In this document: in pieces, positions 11,386 to 20,690 of the stretch
Layout: each line of letters starts with the position of its first letter
Numbering within the stretch: position 1 is the stretch's first letter
NCBI RefSeq assembly: GCF_026745355.1
Contig: NC_079208.1
Location: 25,285,305 to 25,349,304, forward strand
Direction of reading: 5' to 3'
DNA from: Beta vulgaris subsp. vulgaris
Taxonomy: Eukaryota > Streptophyta > Magnoliopsida > Caryophyllales > Amaranthaceae
DNA: 64,000 nucleotides
The notes under the pieces: generated by a model
What the model saw: only the letters and a program-made list of their open reading frames with translations
What the model was told of the DNA's origin: nothing
The model's database searches: none
Position numbers and translations under genes: made by a program

Positions 11386-12141
11386 TTAAATTATTACTTT
11401 TGGAAATTTGAATTTCGGATTTTAAAAATAACGAAAATTGTTTTGAATAAAACATTAACTCACAAGATCTTTTCTTTCCAAAAATTTGTCAATTAAATCA
11501 AAAAAACAAATGAAAATTTGTTTTAACTAAGTCAACCTTTGCGCGGTCCTTCCATGTTAAGTCTACTTTTTTATTATCCCTGATTGAGTTAGGCTTGTAT
11601 GTTTGTTTCCTTCCATTGAGTTTTTAACCTGTTTTATGAGTTATTTAGTAGGTTACTTATGATACGTGTTAAAATGTCCCTTCCTCTAAAACAGGCGAGG
11701 GTAGGGCGGGATGTTGCAAAAAGTATCATAAGTATACAAGCGTAACCTATAAGGTAAACTTAAAATGGGAAGACTGAGCAAAGGCTAGCTGACTTATTTA
11801 AAACAATTTTTCCAACAACAATTGTCAAATTAATTACACGAAATCCCTCAAATTGATTACGCAAGCAATTATCAGCCCAAAAGTTCTCTCAATCACACTT
11901 AACCTTTCTCAAATTTCATTCAGATCTTCCTCCTTCCTTTTTGAGTTGTTCTCTCTCCCTCTACCATGACTATAAATACCGGACCTCTACCCATTTCAAA
12001 CACCATTTCACTTCGAATTTTAGTAGGTAAGAATTCACTGTGAAACCAAATTTTTTAAAAAAAGAGTTGTGAACAGCCAGTTCTGTTGTACCGCCGCCGT
12101 TGTCATCGCCGATATCACTGGTTGGCTGGCCGACTAATTTT
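11167..12141. other. AT-rich spacer with a TA microsatellite and one TATA-like site
   Basis: A (ta)n run lies at about 11349-11384. Further right, ctataaatacc at about 11971-11981 with a pyrimidine-rich leader looks like a promoter, either from an LTR or from a gene fragment. No ORF follows before the nested CACTA-N begins at 12145. I cannot name a gene here. Confidence 0.45.
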
Positions 12142-12484
12142 CTTTACTAGTGGAGAAAAAACGGAAGGGTTGCAGTTAAAACAGGCCTAAGGGTTGCGTT
12201 TTCGGCCAGCAGTCCTTTCCGTAGCAGCCCTTCACTAAAAGTGAAGGGGCTGCGATTTTAAACCGCAACCCTTCGTTGTGCAAAGGGTTGCGGTTTTTAC
12301 CATAACCGCAGCCCTTTTGACCCAAAACAAAAAAAAATTAACTATTATGAGCCATATAACAAACTGAAAAATTCATACACTGAGCCGAAGAGAATAGGAC
12401 ATCAACTCTAAAATTGTTGTCAAGCCAAGCTACCATTATTCTCCCACCCTTATGTTTATTAAAATTGGTAGAGACACACCAATT

Positions 12485-12685
12485 TTAAAACATACATGAA
12501 TACAGTTTACCAAAGTTTACAGCTTTTATTTTTGTTTCTAAAAGACAAACCAACCTTACTTTCTGTTGCAATAGGAAGTTCATCACTTCCTTCTGCTTAC
12601 TCGGTCTGTTAAGACCTCTTACGTTCCACACTAAAATTTGGTCCATGACTTTTATTCTCCTCACCCTCTTGCGGAACCACTGCAC
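12485..12685 (-). pseudogene. LINE (non-LTR retrotransposon) endonuclease fragment carried by CACTA-N
   Basis: The minus strand encodes ILVWNVRGLNRPSKQKEV followed by a VRLVCLLETKI block. This is the start of the apurinic-type endonuclease domain of plant LINE ORF2, in which WNVRGLN supplies a conserved metal-site Asn. Only about 45 residues of the domain are present and no RT follows. The fragment lies wholly inside CACTA-N, so it was captured by, or inserted into, that element before it landed here. Confidence 0.7.
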
Positions 12686-13022
12686 TTACCTCACCAATTT
12701 CAAAATTTATATATCAACAAGAACGAACAAAAATGAAAAAACCGAAATTATATAACAACAAGAACAGTCGAAATTTATAGATCTAAAAAAAAAATTATTG
12801 TCGAAATTTATAGATCTGAAAAATAAAATAAAAAAAAAACGAAATTACATTATCAACCAGAGAAAGAACGAAAATGAAAAAAAGAATGAAAAGACAAACG
12901 AAAATGAAAAAAAAACGAACATGGCAACTAAATTAGTGCGTACCATATTTCCGCAACAAAAATTGACAAATTTGACGAGTATTTTTCTGTGAATGCTCAT
13001 AAAATTTCATTTCCCAGTCATT

Positions 13023-13095
13023 ATTCTGGCATAATTTCATCCTTAACCATCAAACCTAGTTCTGATGATGGTTAAGGATGAAATAATGCCAGAAT
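13023..13095. repeat. Long foldback (about 30-bp stem) inside CACTA-N
   Basis: The arm starting attctggcataatttcatc at 13024 is matched in reverse complement by the arm ending at about 13095 (…gatgaaataatgccagaat), with one mismatch over about 30 bp and a loop of roughly 12 nt. Transcribed, it would make a strong hairpin. It may be a small MITE remnant or a local inversion. Confidence 0.8.
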
Positions 13096-13526
13096 ACTAA
13101 CTGGTGGTGTGCGCAAATGCAGACGAGTGACGAAGGAGGTTGAGCGTCGTCGGCGAAGAGGAGATTGTGGTGAAGATTTGTTAGAGTGAGGAGAGAGAAC
13201 GATGAGGGACGCTCAATGAAAATAATGCATGACAGAGTTTCATTGCTTATAAAGCGCGGGTTGCATTGTTTTAACCTAATCCCATTAGTCCGCGAGAATT
13301 AATTGTAAAGGGTTGTGTTTTTTTAAAAAACGCGGCCCTTTAATACTTAAAGGGCTACGTTTTTAAAAATCCGCAGCCCTTTATTACTTAAAGGGTTGCG
13401 TTTTTCTATTGACCGCAACCCTTCGTTTGTGAAGGGCTGCGGATTTTGGGCTAACCGCAACCCTTCACTATTAAGGGCTGCGTTTTTAGAAAAACGCAGC
13501 CCTTTTGTTTTTTTCCCCTAGTGCTT

Positions 13527-13904
13527 CTTCCTTCTTTCTTGTTTCTCCCTTCTTCTTTCTTTTTCTAGTGTGAGCTTTTCTGTTTTCCTTGGAGGAACAA
13601 TTCTTTCTTTTCCTTTCTTTATTGTATTTGTACTGTTTACCTTTATTTCCTTGTTTTACTTTTCATTATTTCTTTTTTTCTTTTTGAAACCTTTTTGCCT
13701 TCCTTTTTGTTTTATAGCGTAAAGACTGATTCAAGCAATTACTATGATGAGATTCTTTCTTTCTTGTTTTAAAAAAAAAGAATTATGTTTTTCGACTTAC
13801 AAAAGTATTAACCCTTTTCTCATGCCCTGACTTAGTGAATTCCTTCAAAAGTTTCTCAATGAACTTAGGTATGCTTATATTTCCCATCCAAGATCTCTTT
13901 ATAA
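13527..13904. other. Pyrimidine-rich unique stretch
   Basis: Long ctt/ttc-rich runs and T-rich DNA, with no ORF or known element end. It directly continues the sequence interrupted by CACTA-N. Confidence 0.4.
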
Positions 13905-15410
13905 GTGCTCTGGCTGCGTCTACAAAGAAAAATCAAAATGGTTAGTAAGACACATACATTGGATGGTACATCTTACTTAGAGTTTTGGTGTTATATCTCT
14001 ATCTTCGTCCAACCACAAGCCAGCCGCGACCAGGAAGTTGTCATCATAAATATTTCCTTGAAAGGAATCCATTTAGACGGCTCCTTCATGATGGGATTCT
14101 TTGGCTTAGAATACTCGGCTAATCTGAAGTATTCAACAACTTCTTTGTCAGATCTACTTTTCAGGTCAAGGATAGATGATCCTCGTCTGGTGTTTGTCGC
14201 AGCCCCGCTATAATAGCAATAATTCCCGACAACATCTTCACTAGGAGCCAAGACGAAGATGACGTCAGTCTTCCATTCGTGCATACTTTGAGGGTTTATA
14301 CCAAGCTATGATAAACCCGAAGCAATTACACACGCTGAACCAACCCCCATCCACGGTCTTATGAACTTTAGATACATAGTGTATCTGGGAGAAGGCTGGT
14401 AATGAAGGAGTTAGGCCGTGCAATTCGCAGACAGCTATGAAAGTAAGAACGTTGTGTAAAGCATTTGGCACCAACTAGTTATGGTCCATGTTGTAATACA
14501 TTAACACTTTATCGACAAAGTTGTGAAAGGGAAAATCTCAACCCGATGTCTAAGGCCAGTTTATAAACAACAAAGTGATCTTAGGGGGCGCTCAAAATTG
14601 TAGCCTCTTCGTATGGAATTAGAAAAGAATAGCTCGGCATGGGCATGGCCGAGGATAAGTGGTTGGGGTTATGGCGAACTTTCTCTAACCAGGGTCAAAT
14701 AAGGGACCTAGGCGTCTCCTGATTTCGGACGACATAGTAGAGGGATAATCATATTATTCAGGGGAGCTATAATCACCCTCATTTTGGCCTGGTCAACATC
14801 ATCATTTTAATATCCCTACCAGACGAGCTAGCCTTTGAGTGTATTTGTTCGAAATTCTCCTTCCTGCTGTTACTAAGGAAGAAGGCTCAGCCATGTGCAA
14901 CCACTTTAAGTGTCCCTTATATCTTCTAGAACCCGTAAAGTAGATTCCTCCATTTCAGAGCTAGAGGTCTGAAGAGCTACTCTTCCTCTTAGACGGACCA
15001 TTTACTTGACGCACGCCAGATTACCCAGCACACGTAAAGAGTGGATCGTTAGTCATTATTGGCAAAAACCATAAAAATTATATACATGACCGGCCAGAAT
15101 GGGCCCAAACCTAGAATGCGTCGAAGAAGAATAATTATCCATTACAGCGTCAAGCAAAACTCTCGAATGGGCGGGATTATTTGACGACGAGGAGGAATTT
15201 ATTCTATTGATTTTTTAAGGAAAAAAAAATATGGAGAACAAAGAAGAAAGAGCGAGAAACCTGATGAGCGCTTTGACGTTCGGGGAACAAAACAAAGTCT
15301 GTATGCGCATAACCTCTCTTTAAAGAACATATACACATTATCTCTACCTAGAAAGAAAATTCTCAAGGTGAGAAACGATTTCATAAAGGACAAAGTGCAT
15401 ATTTATAGGG
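13905..15410 (-). pseudogene. Tat-D antisense ORF remnant (gypsy-type PF04195-like protein)
   Basis: Read on the minus strand, 14550-14265 gives a GLRF-like block, then LVPNALHNVLTFIAVCELHG. This is the signature of the 'putative gypsy type' domain found in antisense genes of Tat elements; the intact relative is at 61133-61765. 14284-13991 continues with WKTDVIFVLAPSEDVVGN. A TATA-like box (minus CTATAAATATG) lies at about 15397-15407 and would start the antisense transcript. The 3' part is in broken frames. The role of these proteins is unknown. Confidence 0.6.
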
Positions 15411-15548
15411 GTGAAAAAAAACCACCTGGACCGGTTTGAAACGACCGGTAACTCCTGAACCGGATAAAAATGACCGGTAACGTTCCCAAAAAATGGCGTG
15501 TCTTTGCTCTTTTATAAAAAGAGATAACTTCCTCTGCCAATCAGGTGC

Positions 15549-15800
15549 CCTCAAGTGACAAATTTCATATCCAAAACACTATAAATAGTCCTCTTGAAAT
15601 CAGGAAATAGGTAGCTCATTGAACAATATGACATTACTCTTGTAAAATATTCACTTTCACTCTTTATCTCTACTCTCCTTTTCTATACTTGGTATCTGAC
15701 TTAAGTTTCGGAGGGAGAACCACCACCCAAACCCGGGTGGGTTTCTTTTTCTGGAGGTTAGGGAACGGAGCTCATGTTCATATTGTTAAATTCAATATCT
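15549..15800 (+). mobile_element. Tat-D 3' LTR fragment
   Basis: The + strand has ctataaatagtcc at about 15580-15592, a long C/T-rich leader, then gacttaagtttcggagggag and a CCACCCAAACCCGGGTGGG palindrome at 15721-15739. The layout (TATA, then gacttgatcgtcggagggg) matches the LTRs of Tat-E and Tat-B. No PBS is visible, so this is likely a 3' LTR in + orientation whose pol has been lost; its right end is unclear. Confidence 0.55.
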
Positions 15801-16699
15801 TTGTACAAGTCTCTAAAGAAGAACATATTAAAAAAAGGAGTTTATTTGCCAGCCAAGGAGACTAAACAATATTATTTGTTTTATATATTCAGTTTATAGT
15901 CTTGTGTCATCATATCTTACGTTGTAAAATAAATATAAATTAATTTCTAATAGTCCCATTTTTCTATAGTGATCCTACCACTTTTTGTTCTATTTTATCT
16001 CATATATAGTACTACTTATACTTTCATGGTTGGAGTAACCTTTATACTTAAAGCAAATTCTGAATTTTCATCATATGTTTGTCATCTTACATTATGTAAT
16101 ATTTTATTTTGTATTCATTACTTTTCCAATTCTTATTTTTTATCATTCATTTCTTATAATTATTAGAAAGCATAAAAAATGTTGTTTATTTCATATTTAC
16201 TAGAATTCATCAAATATGTTCTTCATAATTATATGCTGATGTTCAAATGTCACTTTCCATTAAAAAAAATCATTCAAAAATTTAATGAATGGATACAATA
16301 CTATTTATAGCCATAAACACTCTAAAAAAAGGTTAAGTTTTTATTCTTAGGTTTTTGCAATGTTATTACTTCTTTGTTTATATATTTAATTTGTAGAGTT
16401 GTATGTTTTTACATCGAAGTTGTAGTAAATTAATATTTAATACTATCTCTGTTTTCTTTTGCTGAACCTCTATTCCTCCTTGGGAAATTTCAATACATTG
16501 TTCCTATTTTAAATATCTCCATAAATAGTGTAATTTTATGAATTAAATTCCATTAGTCTTAAGGTGCAAAATTTGTGTTCACAATGGATAATAGTTATTT
16601 TTTAAATCACCATTAATACTCTGCTTTACTACTTTCTCCTTGTGAAAGCTCTTAGAGGTGTTGCTCAAGAGAATAAAGTTGAGGTCCAAAAGTATATCC
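15801..16699. other. AT-rich unique DNA
   Basis: Very AT-rich, with T-rich and A-rich runs. The 65-codon ORF at 15969-16166 has no recognisable motif. I see nothing I can name here. Confidence 0.4.
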
Positions 16700-17803
16700 A
16701 TATCTTTCTTCGAGGTTTTTCCAAATTTATGAAGTTGAATTGAAATACAGTACATTCCTAGCTATAGTAATGTCTACATTGTGTAAAATCCATGAAATTA
16801 TCATGTCATTACAGTCTTCCCAAGATTTCAGGTTAGGATCATCAGTATTTATTTGTTTATCAATTTCTCCAGTAACAAAATCAAGCTTATTCTTGGTTGA
16901 TAAGGTTATAGTCATACTCTGCTTCCAATCACCATAAGCAACTCCATTGAATTTAGTTGAAGCCAATTGCAAAGAGTTCATATCAGAAGAACGAATATAG
17001 AATGAACTTGTATGATCTTGATTAGGTGTGAGAGTAGAATTATTTTTTTTTGTTTTAATTTGTTTCAAACATGATTTCAGAATTATAATGAAATCAAATT
17101 GATTGAAGAATGAATAAGAATTTCAGAAAGAATAGATGATTGAAGATAATTTCAATCAAGATTTTAACAATAACATTGAATTTTAAGATGATAAAATCAA
17201 GATTTCAATCAGTTTTCATGAATTTTATCAACAATACACCAGAATTCTATGAATCTTACTTAACAACACTTCACTAATCTCCAAAATAATCAGATGAAAA
17301 ACATCTAACACTTAGCATGCACAAATAAAACAGCCAGAATATGTTTGTGAATATCAGAAGAATCACAATCAACGAAAGAAAAATTAGAAGAATAATTGCG
17401 GAAACAAAATAAAGAAGAGTCGGGAATTATGAACCTGCTCTGATACCATGATACGATCTAATCTCCACCTATTCTAACAAACTTACAATTCATTAGAAGA
17501 ACAATCATCATTCATTGCAAAACAGTAAACTTTGTAGAGAGAGAATGAAGTTTTGTATATAGCTAGCTTCTTATTTCTGAATGAATACAATGAGAGATGT
17601 AGGCTTCTATTTATAGAAAGAAAGATAAAATACTAAACTAACCACCAGAATTAATACAGAGAGAGGAGAAAGAAAACAGAGAGAGCTAACTACTTTCTAA
17701 CTAACTATTACAAGAGTTAGGGGGTTTGTTATGGTTGTTGTCTTGTGCTGAGTCAGCAGCATGAGCTAGATTAATATAACTAATAATATCTTATGTAATT
17801 ACA
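16700..17803 (-). mobile_element. Copia-A: 5' fragment of a Ty1/copia element (LTR, PBS, start of gag)
   Basis: Reading the minus strand, the LTR would run from 17803 (tgtaattac) to 17449 and end in CA. Its TATA box (CTATAAATAG) is at about 17608-17617. The PBS TGGTATCAGAGC, complementary to initiator tRNA-Met, follows directly at 17448-17437. Gag starts downstream at 17068. The element stops near 16700, so pol and the 3' LTR are missing. The outer LTR edge is chosen because it starts with TG and is uncertain. Confidence 0.75.
16727..17068 (-). pseudogene. Copia-A gag N-terminal fragment
   Basis: 113 residues resemble the N-terminal part of copia gag (Retrotran_gag_3 type): SDMNSLQLASTKFNGVAYGD, then WKQSMTITLSTKNKLDFV and WEDCNDMIISWILHNVD. 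The ORF ends early after NSTS, where family members would continue. It would have been the N-terminal part of the particle protein. Confidence 0.75.
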
Positions 17804-18103
17804 TGGTGTGAATAGAACCCTGGAATTTGTTAGAGAAGATGGAAAAGTTCACCATTTGAGCCAATTCCAATTCCTATTGACACTTCACACTAGTAGTGGA
17901 GTCTAAGTTGCATAGATCTGTATATAAGTATGAAACTACCTAAAAGAGGTTGTCAGTCTAATTGATGATCTAAATTCTCCATGTAAAAAATTAATACTTT
18001 GGAGAAGAATACATATTAAGTGAATGGAGAAGCTCGTGCAGCAGAAAGAAAAATTGATCACCAACATAAAGAAAATATACTCTTCAGAAATCAAACCTCT
18101 AAG
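17804..18103. other. Unassigned DNA between two copia remnants
   Basis: No coding content is recognised. It is probably the former host sequence between the insertions; tcaaac occurs both at 18091 and just right of the copia-B LTR at 37532, a weak hint of a target duplication for copia-B. Confidence 0.35.
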
Positions 18104-18192
18104 TGTAGGATGATAGAATAACTCCCTAAGGCGGCTTAGGTATTGTATTAACAATATATACCAAGAGTACAAGGTAACCTACTTGACTTAAT
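18104..18192 (-). repeat. Copia-B 3' LTR remnant
   Basis: About 88 bp match the first half (in + direction) of the LTR at 37360 with a few substitutions, up to acttaatta, where the sequence switches straight into RT coding sequence. The rest of this LTR has been deleted. Confidence 0.8.
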
Positions 18193-18979
18193 TAGATACT
18201 GAAGAGCCCCGGTAAGCTAACGATAAAGAGTAGGTTCATCAAAAAGATTCCCACTAGTGGCACTAAGCTTAGACTTAGTATCAACAGGAGTAGCAGTTGA
18301 CTTGTATGAAGTCATATTAGCATGCACAAGAATCTCCATAGCATTCTTACGCTGACAAAGAAACATACTATCCTTGGTGTGAGAGACTAAAATACCAAGG
18401 AAATAAGACAGGACCAAGATCTTTCATAGCGAACTCAGAGCTAAGAAGAGCAATGATACGAGTGGAATGAGCACCCATTTTGTGAGGAGAGGTAGAAGAA
18501 AGATTAGGATAATAAAGGCACCTAAAAAGTACGAACATGATCATAAGAAGGGGACTTGTTAAAAAGAATATGCACCATAGTGAGGTTATCAAGAAGGTGA
18601 ATAGGATGGATATTTAATAAATAAACTGTCATATGTAATGACTTAACCCAAAGAGAAGGAGAAATGCAAGCATGAAATAAGAGAGAACAACAAATATCAT
18701 TAATAGTCCAAATCTTACGTCCCGCCTTGCCATTTTGGGAAGACGAATGAGGAAAAAAGTGAATGGAGCATTATCATATTCACGGCCATTATCACATTGT
18801 AAAGATTTAATAGACATGCCAAATTGAGTCTTGACATAAGCATGAAAGCGCACATAGGTGGAAAAAACATCTGATTTATGTTTGAGAGGGAACACCCATA
18901 AATTATGGGAATAGTCATTAAGAAAAAGCAAATAATAACGAAAACCTGTAATTGTTATAAATAATATCAAAAGGAGCAT
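18193..18979 (-). pseudogene. Copia-B integrase joined by deletion to the RT C-terminus
   Basis: 18979-18720 encodes integrase text (FLNDYSHNLWVFPLKHKSD, VKTQFGMSIKSLQCDNGREY, with the catalytic DNGREY). Frames shift near 18720. At about 18470 the text goes from the end of integrase (SSTSPHKMGAHSTR) directly to SSEFAMKDLGPV, a block near the end of copia RT, followed by YFLGILVSH and a late TPVDTKSKLS block. The usual RT fingers, palm and YVDD motif are absent, so the join is a deletion of well over 1 kb of coding sequence. Confidence 0.75.
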
Positions 18980-18992
18980 AAGTCTTAGTTAA

Positions 18993-19619
18993 TTATATAG
19001 AAAAAGGAAGACGAGAATGTTTGCCTAATTGACAACCATGACAAACAAAAAGAGTTTTCTCATCATTACATTGAATAAAACTATTTGTCCTAAGAAAACT
19101 AAGAACTTGATCTCCAGGACGTCCCAAACAGTTGTGCCATATTTCTGAAGAAATAACAGCACAGATAAAAGATGAAGAAGATGATGGAGTAGGAAAGACT
19201 GGATAAAGATTGCCCACACTATTGCACCTGGTCAAGATTTGCCCCGTCTGAAGGTCCTTCACAGAAAAACCAGAAGGGTAAACTTCAATAGAAACAGAGT
19301 TATCAAATGTGAATTGACGAACGGAAACAAGATTTTTAATGATTTTAGGAGCATAGAGAATATTTTTGAGAGTGAGAGGGAATGAGGAGGAAGCAAAAGA
19401 ATATGTGCCCGAACCCTTAACTGGTATTTTAAAACCATCACCAACCATAATCTGTGAATCAAAATTACGCCAATTGACAATAGAGGAAGTCATACCTGAA
19501 TTATTCACGGGATGAGATGTAGCACCGGTATCCATATACCAATTGGAGTCTGGAGGTTGAAAAGATGATGCATTGAAGAAGGTGGGTAACTCGGTGGGCT
19601 GAAAGCTGCCAGAAGTCAA
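18993..19619 (-). pseudogene. Copia-B protease and GAG-pre-integrase region
   Basis: 208 residues are open. NWYMDTGATSHPVNNSG (about residues 27-43) holds the D-T-G-A active-site block of copia protease. ILYAPKIIKNLVSV and a Leu/Phe-rich block follow. Near the end, IWHNCLGRPGDQVLSFL and CHGCQLGKHSRLPFSI form the GAG-pre-integrase domain with its H/C pattern. A stop separates this from integrase. Confidence 0.85.
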
Positions 19620-20690
19620 TAAGGCCTGTTATTGGGCTGCATTAGGAGGAGTAGGTGATGAGCCCAATAGACCCTGCTGTTGGGTTTGGGTGGCAGTGAC
19701 CAAAGGTTTGGGTAGGATATGGGCATGGTGGGTAATACATTTGCTGAGCCCAAGGATGACCCCAAGTGGGAAAAAACATGTGTTGTGGGCCTGGGTGAGA
19801 TGTAGTCTCACACTAATTATTATGCCCAGACCCTTTATTTTTGTTTTTCGCTCCTTTATACTTGTTATTCCCATACCCCTTATTCTGATTATTCGAACGG
19901 TGACCACCACCACCTTGTGCCGTCTGGGCAAGTTTGTGACCAGCACCATCAGCCACCAACGTAACAACACCGTATCACTAGGAGCAAGAGTAGTTTCAGT
20001 TTTCTCCCGACTCACCCTGCCCAATTCAAGCATTGAACAAGGCTTGTCAAATGAAGGAAGGGGGGTAGATTGTTGTATAAGAGTTGCAACCATACAGTAG
20101 TTGGAATATGATTTTCCAACAAATTGAAGAACGATTCTTTCCTCAGAAATAGGGTGGTTAATAGCAGCAAGTTGAGTGGAAAGTGTTTCAGGGCTTGACC
20201 ATAATCACCAAGGGAAGAAAATTGCCTGAGATGAATATTATACCAAACTGCTTTTCAAGGTGCATTATACGCGTACTTTTTTATGTTTTGGGATTGAGAT
20301 CTGGAAAACAGCCCACTACTGGAGTTCACTTTGCTTTCGCTGCTTATTGTCTTGGAAAATATTGCGCAAACGTTCCCATGCTTCCATGGCAGTGGACTTG
20401 CCGTCCAATATTTTGAGAAGAAGATCGGTAGAAATGGTGCTATACATCCATTGACACACGATAGCATCCAACTGGTCCCACAATTTAGCATCAACATTCG
20501 TGGGTTTCTTGATCTTAGGATATATATGGTCAAGAACATTATAGACCTTTGCGGTGCTGCGGAAGAGCGTGGCTCAAGGAGTATATTGAACCTTGTCAAC
20601 GTCAAGAACCAAGAGGATTAAAGCCTTCACATTAGTCATGCTTAGTGCAAGTTGATAGACATGAGTGAACGAAGGAGGAGGAGTAGCCAA
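19620..20690 (-). pseudogene. Copia-B gag remnant
   Basis: In frame from about 20690 the minus strand reads a Pro-rich N-terminus, then SMTNVKALI at about 20646 and DHIYPKIKKPTNVDAKLWDQ with MEAWERLRNIFQDNKQRKQS further on (about 20530-20330). This is the alpha-helical core of copia gag. A Gly/Asn/Lys-rich tail is at about 19920-19850 and a Pro/Gln-rich stretch (HPWAQQMYYPPCPYP) at about 19770. Stops at about 20585 and 20315 break it. No zinc knuckle is intact. Confidence 0.75.

Larger units (their letters stand above)
6366..11600 (+). mobile_element. CACTA-1 (En/Spm-type DNA transposon), 5' end and transposase; 3' end not found
   Basis: The element opens with CACAACAAGAA at 6366, a variant of the common plant CACTACAAGAA terminus, followed by subterminal GCGTC-type repeats and a TNP2-like transposase. 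The same terminus in reverse occurs at 37242-37252, but the flanks (gtt on the left, agc on the right) do not form a 3-bp target duplication. I therefore treat the right end as belonging to a second copy (CACTA-2). The right boundary of CACTA-1 given here is arbitrary, just past the recognisable gene. Confidence 0.7.
12145..13523 (+). mobile_element. CACTA-N: complete 1,379-bp non-autonomous CACTA element
   Basis: The right end read backwards is CACTAGGGGAAAAAAAC; the left end is TACTAGTGGAGAAAAAAC, the same terminus with one base changed at the tip and a small indel. A perfect 3-bp target duplication CTT flanks it (12142-12144 and 13524-13526). Subterminal AAGGGTTGCG/AAGGGCTGCG motifs recur in both orientations at 12170-12320 and 13300-13505. 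There is no transposase, so it must have depended on enzyme supplied by a partner. The interior holds a LINE fragment, an A-rich stretch and a foldback. Confidence 0.9.
18104..20690 (-). mobile_element. Copia-B, larger part (gag to partial 3' LTR), minus strand
   Basis: Order on the minus strand is gag (20640-19900), protease and GAG-pre-integrase (19619-18993), integrase (18979-18470), RT tail (18470-18193) and an LTR piece (18192-18104). The LTR piece starts tgtaggatgatagaataact and matches the LTR at 37360-37531. Two internal deletions are visible: integrase jumps directly into the end of RT, and RT jumps into the LTR, so the RT core and RNase H are missing. The leader and 5' LTR lie 16.6 kb away at 37253-37531, split off by CACTA-2. 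Confidence 0.8.

Noticed and set aside
11971..11981. TATA-like box as the start of a host gene
   Set aside because: No ORF follows before the CACTA-N insertion, and LTR promoters look the same.
18091..18103. Target duplication tcaaac for copia-B
   Set aside because: The matching bases at 37532 directly abut the LTR, but on the left seven bases intervene, so it is only suggestive.
19690..20621. Plus-strand ORFs of 77-136 codons
   Set aside because: They lie opposite the copia-B gag, which has family motifs on the minus strand.
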